Made by a program: the position numbers and the translations under genes. A DNA stretch of 17,494 nt, from NCBI GenBank assembly GCA_003695215.1, contig RFIM01000042.1, positions 1 to 17,494 of the forward strand. Direction: 5' to 3'. Shown here in pieces: positions 7,093-14,674 of this stretch; positions within the stretch are counted from its first letter, which is position 1; every line of letters begins with the position of its first letter. The notes below the pieces were generated by a model. The model was given only the letters and a program-made list of their open reading frames with translations. It searched no databases and had not been told where the DNA came from. This DNA is from Chloroflexota bacterium. Lineage in GTDB: Bacteria > Chloroflexota > Anaerolineae > Aggregatilineales > UBA2796.

Positions 7093-8012
7093 TTCGCGAT
7101 GAGCGCGGCTTCTTTGGCGCGCAACCAGAGTAGCGCTGCTAAGATCAGCGCGCCGCCAACCAACTGCCACCACGTCAGCTGCTCGCCCAGCAGCAGCGCA
7201 GCGCTGCTCACGCCGAAGATCGGGATGAGCGTGAGCAGGAGCGCTGCTTGCGTGGCAGGGATCACCTTCAAGGCGCGTAGATATAGCCACAGCGCTAGAG
7301 CGCCTTGCGTCACGCCTGCTAGGCCGATCAAAAGCCAGACGTAGAGCGGCACCGCGCTCAGCTCGGGCAAACCAAGGCTCAGCCACTCAAAGGGCATCAG
7401 CGCCATGATGAAAAATAAGCCGCAAGTCTGCTGAAGCATGGCCAGCAGCAAGGGCGGCATTTGGCGCGCACTGGCGCGCGAGACAATGGTATACAAGGCT
7501 GTGCTAGCAGTGCCTAGCAGCACGAAAATATCGCCCAGCAAGGTCGGCACGCCTTCATCGGTGCCGCTCAAAGTGATGAGCAGCGTGCCAATGACCGCTG
7601 CGGCGATGATTGGATGGAAGTGTGGCGGAATGCGCTCGCGCAGCAGCAGCCATGCCAAGCCAATCACGATCACAGGCTCGCTCGCCATGATCAGCGTGGC
7701 GCTGCTGGCAGAAGTCAGGCTCAGACCGAGCGCGAAGAACAGGTAAGTCAGGCTTGGATCGAGAATACCTGCCCAAGCGTGCCGCACAGTGCGCCGATTC
7801 ACGCGGCTACGCTTGCCTGAATAGAGGAATAAGAGCCACAGGACACTGCAGCTGGCGAACAATTCGAAGAAGACGAGCGTGAGCGGGGGTATGTGGTCCA
7901 GCACGTACTTGCTGAGGGCGGTGCCGCTTCCCCATAAAGCGGCAGCGGCGATCATAGCTGCAAAGGCTACGTTCAGGCGCATCGCCGTGCGCCGTTGCAT
8001 TGGGACGTTCAT
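7056..8012 (-). CDS. EamA/DMT-family permease
   Basis: A 318-aa integral membrane protein with about ten hydrophobic segments arranged as two repeats of the EamA fold, as in drug/metabolite transporters of the YdcZ/RhaT/YedA type. The N-terminal half starts with AAAALWGSGTALSKYVL, the usual W-G-x-x first helix; the segment ASEPVIVIGLAWLLLRERI and the later TLIPIFGVSSAALLLGEQL are the paired P-E motifs of the two repeats. Substrate cannot be predicted (amino acids, metabolites or nucleosides are all known). The ATG at 8012 has GAGG 5 bases upstream, so I prefer it over the start seven codons earlier. Its 3' end overlaps the nucleoside phosphorylase gene on the other strand by 37 bases, leaving no room for a terminator between them. 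Confidence 0.93.
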   Translation of the reverse strand: MNVPMQRRTAMRLNVAFAAMIAAAALWGSGTALSKYVLDHIPPLTLVFFELFASCSVLWLLFLYSGKRSRVNRRTVRHAWAGILDPSLTYLFFALGLSLTSASSATLIMASEPVIVIGLAWLLLRERIPPHFHPIIAAAVIGTLLITLSGTDEGVPTLLGDIFVLLGTASTALYTIVSRASARQMPPLLLAMLQQTCGLFFIMALMPFEWLSLGLPELSAVPLYVWLLIGLAGVTQGALALWLYLRALKVIPATQAALLLTLIPIFGVSSAALLLGEQLTWWQLVGGALILAALLWLRAKEAALIANQERLSASVTTS

Positions 8013-8357
8013 AAAAACCTCGTTTAGTATCACATCTAGGTCTTGTCTTCACCTTATGCGCAACTCAGAGACGGACGAGACTCAGGAATGGCAAGCCGCA
8101 CGCGCTGCATGCCGCTGCCAATTGCAGCGTACAGAGCGTGTGTGACCGACCGTATCGGGTTGAAAGTTAGCTTGAGGCAGTCAGTGATCGATCAGGCTAT
8201 CGGAGCCTGTGGCGCGCTGATAGAAGCGGTATACATAGTGGACGTGGTATCTTAGGTAAAACGACGGACTCATACGCAACTCGTTACTAGCCAACGTTAT
8301 GCCAAGTATACCACAATTTTTGGCGCCTTTGGCAAGTCTATTCCTATCCGCCACGGA
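8013..8357. other. Intergenic region between the divergent EamA and recJ genes
   Basis: About 345 bases without a convincing gene. The short open frames here lack ribosome binding sites and family motifs. I see no tRNA, riboswitch or known RNA fold. It holds a small perfect hairpin (CAGGCT 8193-8198, AGCCTG 8204-8209), a second inverted repeat (CGCTGCA 8103-8109, TGCAGCG 8123-8129), and a near-identical 11-base direct repeat ATgCGCAACTC/ATaCGCAACTC (8056-8066, 8272-8282; lower case marks the mismatch), with GACGGAC close to each copy. Base composition is less GC-rich than the flanking genes. If the minus-strand promoter at 8305-8335 is used, nearly the whole region would be a long leader or a small RNA. 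Confidence 0.5.
8305..8335 (-). promoter_or_regulatory. Predicted minus-strand promoter facing EamA
   Basis: TTGCCA (8335-8330), a 19-base spacer, then TATACT (8310-8305) preceded by TGG (extended -10). The spacer is two bases longer than ideal; the extended -10 could compensate. The predicted start near 8298 lies about 286 bases before the EamA ATG. A weaker TGTGATACT nearer the gene (8020-8028) is an alternative. Confidence 0.4.
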
Positions 8358-8386
8358 TTGCCCGCTCGCCTCAGGCTTGGTAGACT
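8358..8386 (+). promoter_or_regulatory. Predicted promoter of recJ (leaderless)
   Basis: TTGCCC (8358-8363), a 17-base spacer, and TAGACT (8381-8386) preceded by TGG. Only six bases (8387-8392) separate the -10 from the recJ ATG, so transcription should begin at or next to the start codon. No ribosome binding site is visible, which fits a leaderless message. Confidence 0.5.
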
Positions 8387-8392
8387 TCAGCT

Positions 8393-10096
8393 ATGCTGAA
8401 ACCAAAGCGCTGGCGCCTTCCACCAAAACCTTCTGCGCATGAGCTGGCGCCCTTTGCCAGCTTGCATCCGATCCTGGCGCAAATTTTGCATCAGCGCGGC
8501 TGGCGCTCGCCTGCAGAAGCCGAAGCCTTCCTGCGCGGCGATCCTGTTAACGGCGATCCCTTCAAATTGCACGGCATGGCCAAGGCTGTGGCGCGCATTC
8601 GCCATGCCATCCGCAAAGGCGAGAAGATCGTCGTCTACGGCGATTTTGACGCCGACGGCGTCACTAGCACTGCCTTGCTAGTGAGCGTGCTGCGCGCGCT
8701 TGGCGCCGACGTGCAGCCGTACATTCCGCATCGCGTGGATGAAGGCTACGGCCTGAACGATGCCGCCTTGATCGGCTTGGCGCGGCGCGGCTTCAAGCTG
8801 TGCATCACAGTCGATTGCGGCATCCGCTCAGTTCGCGAAGTCCAAACAGCCAACGCGCACCGCTTAGATATGATCATCACTGATCATCACTCCGTCGGCC
8901 CTGAGCTGCCGCCTGCGCTCGCCGTCATCAATCCAAAGCAAGTTGCTTGCCAAAGCGGCGAGAGCATGCTGGCAGGCGTCGGCGTCACTTTTCGCTTGGC
9001 GCAGGCGCTCTTGAAAATCGCGCGTGAGGCTGATAAGCGCCCGCTGCCTTTGCAAGAGTCCGATCTGCTCGATCTGGTCGCCATTGGCACGGTCGCCGAT
9101 TTGGTGCCGCTCAATCGCCCTGAGAATCGCGCTTTGGCGCTGCGCGGCATTGCTGCGTTGCACCAGGCACGTCGGCCTGGCGTGCGTGCCTTGCTAAAAG
9201 CGGCGGGCATCGCGCCTGAGGCTGTGGACGCGACCAGCATCGGCTTCGCCATTGGGCCGCGCCTGAACGCAGCAGGCCGATTGGAGAGCGCCATGAAAGC
9301 CTATCAGCTGCTGATGGCTGAAGACGAAGCTGAAGCTGCAGAGCGCGCCGCTGAACTCAATCGCCTGAATGCGCGCCGTCAAGAGCTGACGCGCGCGCTG
9401 CAGGAGCATGCCCGCAAGATCGCCGCGCTCGACTCAGACGCGCCGTTGATCTTCGCCGCCGACTCTGCCTTCGCTCAAGGCGTAGTCGGCTTAGTGGCCA
9501 GCCGCTTGACCGAAGAATACTACCGTCCGTCGGTCATCTTGCATCAAGGCCAGGCAGAAAGTCACGGCTCCTGCCGCAGCATCCCTGAGTTCAACATCAC
9601 TGAGGCGCTAGACGCATGCGCAGACCTGTTGGTGCGGCATGGCGGGCACGCGCAGGCAGCAGGCTTCACCATTTACAATGAAAATTTGCCCGCTTTCCGC
9701 GAGCGCCTGACAGCAATCGCTGCCGCGCAGCTCGGCGGACGCACCTTGCAGCCGACCTTGGAGATCGATGCTGAGCTTGAGTTGGATCAGCTCAGCTTCG
9801 ATCTCTACGAATCGCTTCAAGCGCTTGAGCCGTGTGGCAACAGCTTTCCGCAGCCGATTTTTTGTGCGCGTAACTTGCGCGTGCTGAGCGCGCGCGCCGT
9901 CGGCACAGATGCGGCGCACTTGCAGCTCAGGCTCTCTGATGGCGAGCGCGTCGTCAAGGCGATCGCCTTCAACTTCGGCAAATATGCCGAAACCTTGCCG
10001 CCAGTGCTAGACATCGCTTTCCAGATCGTGCTGAACGAGTGGAATGGCGAGCCAGCGCTGGAGCTCAATATCAAAGACTTGCGCCCTGCAGGCTGA
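8393..10096 (+). CDS. recJ: Single-stranded-DNA-specific exonuclease RecJ
   Basis: RecJ degrades single-stranded DNA 5' to 3' in recombinational repair and replication restart, in the cytosol. The 567-aa product shows the DHH-family order: VYGDFDADGVTS (81-92), TVDCGIRS (about 139-146), the DHH itself in ITDHHSVGP (162-170), IGTVADLVPL (231-240), GFAIGPRLNAAGRL, then the DHHA1 domain with GVVGLVASRL (363-372), RSIPEFNI (395-402) and HGGHAQAAGF (416-425), and a C-terminal OB-fold. All metal-binding Asp/His positions I can recognise are present. The residue before RSIP is Cys where Gly or Ala is usual. Length fits the family. The ATG lacks a ribosome binding site but sits directly behind a good promoter. 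The next gene starts 3 bases after the stop. Confidence 0.96.
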   Translation: MLKPKRWRLPPKPSAHELAPFASLHPILAQILHQRGWRSPAEAEAFLRGDPVNGDPFKLHGMAKAVARIRHAIRKGEKIVVYGDFDADGVTSTALLVSVLRALGADVQPYIPHRVDEGYGLNDAALIGLARRGFKLCITVDCGIRSVREVQTANAHRLDMIITDHHSVGPELPPALAVINPKQVACQSGESMLAGVGVTFRLAQALLKIAREADKRPLPLQESDLLDLVAIGTVADLVPLNRPENRALALRGIAALHQARRPGVRALLKAAGIAPEAVDATSIGFAIGPRLNAAGRLESAMKAYQLLMAEDEAEAAERAAELNRLNARRQELTRALQEHARKIAALDSDAPLIFAADSAFAQGVVGLVASRLTEEYYRPSVILHQGQAESHGSCRSIPEFNITEALDACADLLVRHGGHAQAAGFTIYNENLPAFRERLTAIAAAQLGGRTLQPTLEIDAELELDQLSFDLYESLQALEPCGNSFPQPIFCARNLRVLSARAVGTDAAHLQLRLSDGERVVKAIAFNFGKYAETLPPVLDIAFQIVLNEWNGEPALELNIKDLRPAG

Positions 10097-10099
10097 GCC

Positions 10100-11395
10100 A
10101 TGCGTCGCTTTCGCGCTGTGGTCAGCAAAATCTTGATACGGCTTGCGCTGCTCACCTTTGCGGCTGCTTTCGCCTTCATCGTGCCTGGCGATACGCCGCC
10201 TGCCAACACGCGCTCGGATCGCGTGCTTGGTTACGCTAAAGATGCGCTCTACAACTATGTCGCCTGGCTGGTCGGCGCGATCGGCGCCAAGCTCGGTCAA
10301 GCTCACGCCGATCCGACCATCTTCATGCCTGAGTCGGCGCGCTCAGCTTTTGTGGTCGAGCATCTCGCGCGTGTAGCGGAGCTGCAGACGCTCAACAGCG
10401 ATCTTGAGCGTGCCCTGAGCAATGGTGCGGCGCATTTGACGGCGCTGATCGCGCGCCGCGATGCGCTCGCAGCCCAAGTTGCTCGCGAGACACCGCTCGC
10501 CGAGGCTATCATCGAGTCGCAGGTGGCGGCTGTGCTGCGCGAGGAAGGTTTTACGCTATTTGGCGAAGTCTTTCCGCCTGTCTCGGCGCGCTTCACAGCT
10601 TTGCCCGCTTTGTTGGTCATCTCGCCGCGCGATCGGATCGTGCGTGAGCTGACGGTCAACCTAAATCACCTGCCGCCTGAGGCCATCTCGGCGCTTGAGG
10701 CGCGCTTGGAGGCTGAGCTGGACGTCTCGGCGCTGATCACGCCGATTGGCGGCTTGGCGCTCTTCCCGAGCATGGTCATTCAGACCTGGCACGCGCCATT
10801 CCTAATCGAGACGGTTGCTCATGAATGGGCGCATCACTACCTGCTCTTCTTCCCGCTTGGCTGGGATTACGCAAGCACTTCGGAGACGTGGATCATCAAC
10901 GAGACGACAGCTTCGCTGTTTGGCAAGGAAGTTGGGCGGAAAGTGGTCGAGCGCTACTACAGCGCCTTTCCACAAGTGCTGCGCCTATTGCCGCCAATGG
11001 ACGCGGCCCTGAGCGCCACGCCCATGCCGACGGCCACACCTGATCCGCGCTTGCCGCGGCCTTTCGATGCAGCTGCCGTGCTAGATGCGACGCGCCGCCG
11101 CGTGGATGCTCTGCTGGCAGAAGGCCAGATCGCAGAAGCCGAGGCCTTCATGGAGGCGCAGCGCAAGCTCCTCGCTCAGAACGGCTACTTCTACAGGCGC
11201 ATCAATCAGGCGTTTTTCGCCTTCTACGGCGGCTACCAATCGCCAAGCGGCGGCGGCGCCGGCGGCGCCGATCCTATCGGACCGTCAGTGGCTGCGCTGC
11301 GCCGCCACGCGCCTTCTCTGCGCGCCTGGCTGGAGCAAATGCGCTTCCTCACCACACGCCAGGCTTTGCTTGATGCCTGTGCGCGCCTGCCCTAG
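10100..11395 (+). CDS. Membrane-anchored HExxH putative metallopeptidase
   Basis: A 431-aa protein not tied to a named family. Residues about 11-29 form one hydrophobic segment after a basic MRRFRAVVSK start: a signal anchor, which would place the rest outside the membrane. Residues 85-150 are helical and coiled-coil-like. The key feature is ETVAHEWAHHYLLF, with HEWAH (241-245) matching the zinc motif HExxH, followed 23 residues later by INETTAS, where Glu268 could be the third zinc ligand as in gluzincin-like enzymes. A Thr/Pro-rich linker (about 307-322) and a Gly-rich patch (GGGAGGA, encoded near 11250-11270) lie toward the C-terminus. Peptidase activity is inferred from the motif only. 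It is almost certainly co-transcribed with recJ; that link does not explain its role. Its TAG overlaps the convergent cyclase gene. Confidence 0.8.
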   Translation: MRRFRAVVSKILIRLALLTFAAAFAFIVPGDTPPANTRSDRVLGYAKDALYNYVAWLVGAIGAKLGQAHADPTIFMPESARSAFVVEHLARVAELQTLNSDLERALSNGAAHLTALIARRDALAAQVARETPLAEAIIESQVAAVLREEGFTLFGEVFPPVSARFTALPALLVISPRDRIVRELTVNLNHLPPEAISALEARLEAELDVSALITPIGGLALFPSMVIQTWHAPFLIETVAHEWAHHYLLFFPLGWDYASTSETWIINETTASLFGKEVGRKVVERYYSAFPQVLRLLPPMDAALSATPMPTATPDPRLPRPFDAAAVLDATRRRVDALLAEGQIAEAEAFMEAQRKLLAQNGYFYRRINQAFFAFYGGYQSPSGGGAGGADPIGPSVAALRRHAPSLRAWLEQMRFLTTRQALLDACARLP

Positions 11396-12240
11396 ACCAA
11401 CGCCAGCACGCGCGCTGGCCCGCCTGAGCCTTCTTCCCAGCGCGGCATGCCAACGACCACCATCGCCTCGCGGCCCTTGATCTGCGCTAGATTAGCCACA
11501 TTCTCGATGCCGAAGCATTCGCGCCCCAGAATGGCGTAATGCGCATCGAAAGTCGTGGAGGCGCCGAAGTCCAGGCTGAGTGTATCCACGCCGATTCCTT
11601 TGACTTTGCGCTCTTCGATCAAAAAGACCGCCGCTTCTGCGCTGACGCCCGGATAGTGTTGCACGTCGTTGGCATCAGCGTTGCGGAAAGCCAATAGGTC
11701 GCTCCAGCGCGAATCCCAACCTGAATACATGAAGACGATAGCACCCTCAGGAATCTTGCCGTTAGCGCGCTCCCACGCCATGACATCGCCCATGTCCAGC
11801 GTTGAGTCCGCCTCGCGTGCCGCTTTTTCAGTGATATCGATCACGACCGCTTGCCCAACCAGCTGCTGAGCAGGATACACATCAGCAGTTGTGGCCTTGG
11901 CAATGAAATGGGCAGGAATATCCACGTGCGTGCCAGCATGCTCGGTATACGTCCAGCGCTGGATATAGAAGCCGTCTTTCTCGACAGTCACGTAGTCCTC
12001 GCGTTTCGGCTTCTCATCAGGCAGGTAGGTCGGGATATTGGTGCCGAAGACGTGCGAGAGATCGATCACCTCAACGTTGCTGCTGGCGCGCGCCACGCCA
12101 TTCGCCCTGAGAATCGAGGTAGCCAAGGCGCCCAGCGCGCTCACAGCGCCCAGCTGCAGAAAATTCCGCCGACTCAGGCTCGGCAGGCCTTCGCGCTCAA
12201 TGCGCTCCTGCACGCTGCGCATCACTTTAGGTGAACACAT
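11392..12240 (-). CDS. Cyclase-family (kynurenine formamidase-like) hydrolase with Tat signal
   Basis: A 282-aa member of the putative cyclase/kynurenine formamidase family (PF04199 type), metal-dependent hydrolases of amides, lactones or esters. The signature HAGTHVDIPAHF lies at 101-112; its histidines and Asp bind the metals. The segment VKGIGVDTLSLDFG is also typical. The N-terminus carries a twin-arginine signal, SRRNFLQLGAVSALGALA (23-40), ending near RASS (51-54), so the enzyme should be exported already folded. Three starts are possible (12249, 12246, 12240); AAAGG sits 9 bases before 12240 and overlaps the others, so I choose 12240. Substrate is unknown; no tryptophan-degradation gene is nearby, so kynurenine use should not be assumed. 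Confidence 0.9.
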   Translation of the reverse strand: MCSPKVMRSVQERIEREGLPSLSRRNFLQLGAVSALGALATSILRANGVARASSNVEVIDLSHVFGTNIPTYLPDEKPKREDYVTVEKDGFYIQRWTYTEHAGTHVDIPAHFIAKATTADVYPAQQLVGQAVVIDITEKAAREADSTLDMGDVMAWERANGKIPEGAIVFMYSGWDSRWSDLLAFRNADANDVQHYPGVSAEAAVFLIEERKVKGIGVDTLSLDFGASTTFDAHYAILGRECFGIENVANLAQIKGREAMVVVGMPRWEEGSGGPARVLALV

Positions 12241-12360
12241 AGCCATCATCCTTTCTCAGAGGACGTTTTCTCTTCAGGTTATGATACTAAATCTCAATAG
12301 CGTCATAAGCCTGCTATGATCCACTATAAAGTCCTTTGGGAAAGGCAGTCTATTGTCAAT

Positions 12361-12389
12361 TTGCCACATAGGCGAGCGCGCTATATAGT
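12361..12389 (+). promoter_or_regulatory. Predicted promoter of the epimerase-like SDR
   Basis: TTGCCA (12361-12366), 17 bases, TATAGT (12384-12389). The predicted start is near 12396, giving a leader of about 34 bases. Upstream, facing the cyclase gene on the other strand, TTATGA-N16-TATCAT is a weaker candidate. Confidence 0.55.
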
Positions 12390-12397
12390 CATGTGGC
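12363..12397. repeat. Inverted repeat over the promoter, possible operator
   Basis: GCCACAT (12363-12369) and ATGTGGC (12391-12397) form a perfect 7-base inverted repeat separated by 21 bases. One arm overlaps the -35 and the other covers the transcription start, as expected for a repressor dimer site; a chance match cannot be excluded. Nearby, CCTTTGGGAAAGG (12333-12345) is a separate small hairpin. Confidence 0.4.
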
Positions 12398-12429
12398 GTA
12401 TGAAGTCCTTCTGAGAGGTTCTCATAAGC

Positions 12430-13494
12430 ATGGCCAAACCTAAACTGCTAGTGACAGGCTCTAGTGGCTTGATCGGTTCTGAGGTCGTCACTTACTTTGA
12501 TGCGCTCGGCTGGGAGGTGCACGGCGTGGACAACAACATGCGCGCTGATTTCTTCGGCGCGGGCGGCGATACGCGCTGGAATCAGCGGCGCTTGATCGAG
12601 ACCTGCCGCGATTTCACGCACCACGAGGTTGATATTCGGGATCGGCGCCTGGTGTTGGAGACCATTGCAGCGCTGCGCCCTGACCTGCTAGTGCATGCGG
12701 CTGCGCAGCCTTCGCACGACCTGGCAGCTAAGCGTCCTTTCGATGATTTTGACGTGAATGCGGTCGGCACGCTCAACCTGCTGGAAGCGACGCGCCTGCA
12801 TTCACCTGAGACTGTGTTCGTCTACCTTTCAACCAACAAGGTCTATGGCGATGCGCCGAACGAATTGCCGCTGGTAGAGCTGGAGACGCGCTGGGACTAT
12901 GCGCGCCCTGAGGACTATAACGGCATTCGTGAAGATATGCGCATTGATCAATCCATGCACTCGATCTTCGGCGCTTCCAAAGTGGCGGCCGATATCATGG
13001 TGCAGGAATACGGGCGCTACTTCGGCCTGCGCACCTGCTGCCTGCGCGGCGGCTGCCTGACGGGCCCGAATCACTCAGGCGTCGAGCTGCATGGCTTTTT
13101 GAGCTACCTGATCAAAGTCAATGTGACGGGCGGCGTTTATCGCATCTATGGCTACAAGGGCAAGCAAGTGCGCGATAACATCCACAGCTACGATGTAGCG
13201 CGCTTCATCGAGGAATTCTATCGGGCGCCGCGCGTGGCCGAAGTCTACAACTTAGGTGGCGGGCGCGCGAACACAACGTCGATCCTAGAGGCCTTCAAGC
13301 GGATCGAGGCGCTCAGCGGCAAGCCGATGCGCTATGAGTATGTGGATCAGCCGCGCTCAGGCGACCATATCTGCTACATCTCTGACCTGAGCAAAATGCG
13401 CGCGCACTATCCAAACTGGGATATCACCAAGACGCTCGACATGGTCTTTGAGGAGATTTACCAAGCCTGGCAAGCGCGCTTGGCGCAAGCCTAG
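12430..13494 (+). CDS. NAD-dependent epimerase/dehydratase, CDP-paratose 2-epimerase-like
   Basis: A 354-aa extended SDR. The NAD-binding loop VTGSSGLIGSEV is at 8-19, and HAAAQPS (89-95) and STNKVYG (134-140, the catalytic Ser/Thr) follow. The segments LRGGCLTGPNHSGVELHG (205-222) and GYKGKQVRDNIHSYD (241-255) are hallmarks of proteins annotated as CDP-paratose/CDP-tyvelose 2-epimerases, which act on nucleotide sugars for surface polysaccharides. The usual YxxxK reads FGASK (Phe180, Lys184), so the catalytic Tyr is absent; I have the impression that this Phe is shared by a subfamily and is not a local error. No glycosyltransferase or other sugar gene is adjacent. The start has GAGAGG 11 bases upstream, itself inside a small hairpin TGAGA-GGT-TCTCA (12412-12424). 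Confidence 0.88.
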   Translation: MAKPKLLVTGSSGLIGSEVVTYFDALGWEVHGVDNNMRADFFGAGGDTRWNQRRLIETCRDFTHHEVDIRDRRLVLETIAALRPDLLVHAAAQPSHDLAAKRPFDDFDVNAVGTLNLLEATRLHSPETVFVYLSTNKVYGDAPNELPLVELETRWDYARPEDYNGIREDMRIDQSMHSIFGASKVAADIMVQEYGRYFGLRTCCLRGGCLTGPNHSGVELHGFLSYLIKVNVTGGVYRIYGYKGKQVRDNIHSYDVARFIEEFYRAPRVAEVYNLGGGRANTTSILEAFKRIEALSGKPMRYEYVDQPRSGDHICYISDLSKMRAHYPNWDITKTLDMVFEEIYQAWQARLAQA

Positions 13495-13503
13495 CGGCGC
13501 CAA
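13478..13503 (+). terminator. Weak hairpin at the end of the epimerase-like gene
   Basis: TTGGCGC (13480-13486) and GCGCCAA (13497-13503) pair perfectly across a 10-base loop that includes the TAG stop. An alternative hairpin GCTTG-GCG-CAAGC (13478-13490) competes with it. No T-run follows, so this is not a classic intrinsic terminator. Confidence 0.25.
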
Positions 13504-13533
13504 ACTTGCGCTATCCCGCTCTCAGCCAAAGCG

Positions 13534-13542
13534 TGCTACAAT
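13534..13542 (+). promoter_or_regulatory. Predicted extended -10 promoter of prfA
   Basis: TGCTACAAT, an extended -10 with the TACAAT hexamer at 13537-13542. No good -35 is found at 16-18 bases. The predicted start near 13549 gives a leader of about 30 bases before prfA. Confidence 0.4.
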
Positions 13543-13579
13543 ATCGGCATGAATCAGCTCCTTTCCAGTGGGAACACCC

Positions 13580-14674
13580 ATGTTTGATAAGCTAGATGGC
13601 ATTGCAGCGCGCTATGAAGCGATCGAGCGCTCGCTGGCTGATAACGCGATCCTGAGCGATTACAGCAAAGTGGCAGCCTTAGCTCAGGAGCGCGCTGAAC
13701 TGCAGCCAATTGTCGAGGCCTATCGGCAATATCAGCGCGCGCAGCGGCAACGCGCCGAGGCACAAGCGCTCCTTGAATCCGAGCGCGATCCTGAGCTGCG
13801 CGCTATGGCGCGCGAGGAAATAACCAGCCTTGAGGCGCAGATCGAGGCGCTTGAGGCTGAGTTGAAGCGCTTGCTCTTGCCCAAAGACCCACGCGATGAG
13901 AAGAACGTCATCCTTGAGATTCGAGCGGGCACAGGCGGCGAAGAAGCGGGCTTGTTCGCCGCCGACTTGCTGCGCATGTACATGCGCTACGCTGAGAGCA
14001 AGGGCTGGGAGACCGAGATTCTGAGCGCCAATGAATCGGGCATTGGCGGTTATAGCACGGTCATAGTCTTTGTGAAAGGGCGCGGCGCTTTCTCGCGCCT
14101 GAAGTATGAGTCGGGCGTGCATCGCGTGCAGCGCGTGCCGATCACTGAGAGCCAAGGGCGCATTCACACTTCAACAGCGACCGTGGCCGTGCTCGCTGAG
14201 ATGGACGAAGTGGACGTGCACATTGATCCCAAGGACGTGATTTTCGAAGTGCGGCGTTCGCAGGGCGCAGGCGGGCAGTCGGTCAACACGACTGATTCGG
14301 CCGTGCGCTTGACGCACATTCCCACAGGCATTGTGGTGGACGTGCAAGATGAGCGCAAGCAGCTGCAGAATCGCATCAAGGCGATGAATATCCTGCGCGC
14401 GCGGCTATATGAGATGCAGGTTGAGCGCCAACGCCAGGAACAAGACTCAGCGCGGCGCAGCCAAGTTGGCACAGGCGAGCGCAGCGAGAAGATACGCACC
14501 TACAACTTTCCGCAAAATCGCGTGACCGATCATCGGATCGGCAAGACCATGTACAATTTAGCGGCTTTCCTCGACGGCGAGATCGACGCCTTCATTGACG
14601 AGCTAGCCACGCGCGAGCAAGCGGAAAAGCTCGGTATGGGCATGCAGCGCATCGCCACAACTGATGAGGACTGA
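13580..14674 (+). CDS. prfA: Peptide chain release factor 1
   Basis: RF1 reads UAA and UAG at the ribosomal A site and triggers release of the finished protein. The 364-aa product has normal length. The N-terminal helical domain is followed by RAGTGGEEAGLFA (115-127); the anticodon-like tripeptide is PIT (187-189) in RVPITESQGRIHTS, the PxT form of RF1 and not SPF of RF2. The catalytic GGQ is at 231-233 in GAGGQSVNTTDSAVR; the residue after GGQ is Ser where His is common. I chose the ATG at 13580 because it begins the conserved MFDKLDGIAARYEAIE and has GGGA about 7 bases upstream; a GTG four codons earlier is possible. TAG stops are common in this window, in keeping with an active RF1. It overlaps prmC by 11 bases. 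Confidence 0.97.
   Translation: MFDKLDGIAARYEAIERSLADNAILSDYSKVAALAQERAELQPIVEAYRQYQRAQRQRAEAQALLESERDPELRAMAREEITSLEAQIEALEAELKRLLLPKDPRDEKNVILEIRAGTGGEEAGLFAADLLRMYMRYAESKGWETEILSANESGIGGYSTVIVFVKGRGAFSRLKYESGVHRVQRVPITESQGRIHTSTATVAVLAEMDEVDVHIDPKDVIFEVRRSQGAGGQSVNTTDSAVRLTHIPTGIVVDVQDERKQLQNRIKAMNILRARLYEMQVERQRQEQDSARRSQVGTGERSEKIRTYNFPQNRVTDHRIGKTMYNLAAFLDGEIDAFIDELATREQAEKLGMGMQRIATTDED

Noticed and set aside
8013..8392. tRNA or known structured RNA in the largest gap
   Set aside because: No cloverleaf, no T-arm consensus and no familiar riboswitch core could be traced by eye on either strand.
12328..12357. TTGACA on the minus strand as the -35 of the cyclase gene
   Set aside because: The next -10-like hexamer is about 24 bases away, too far for a normal promoter.
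13679..14167. Minus-strand open frame of about 160 codons over prfA
   Set aside because: It is a shadow of the RF1 coding strand with no family features.
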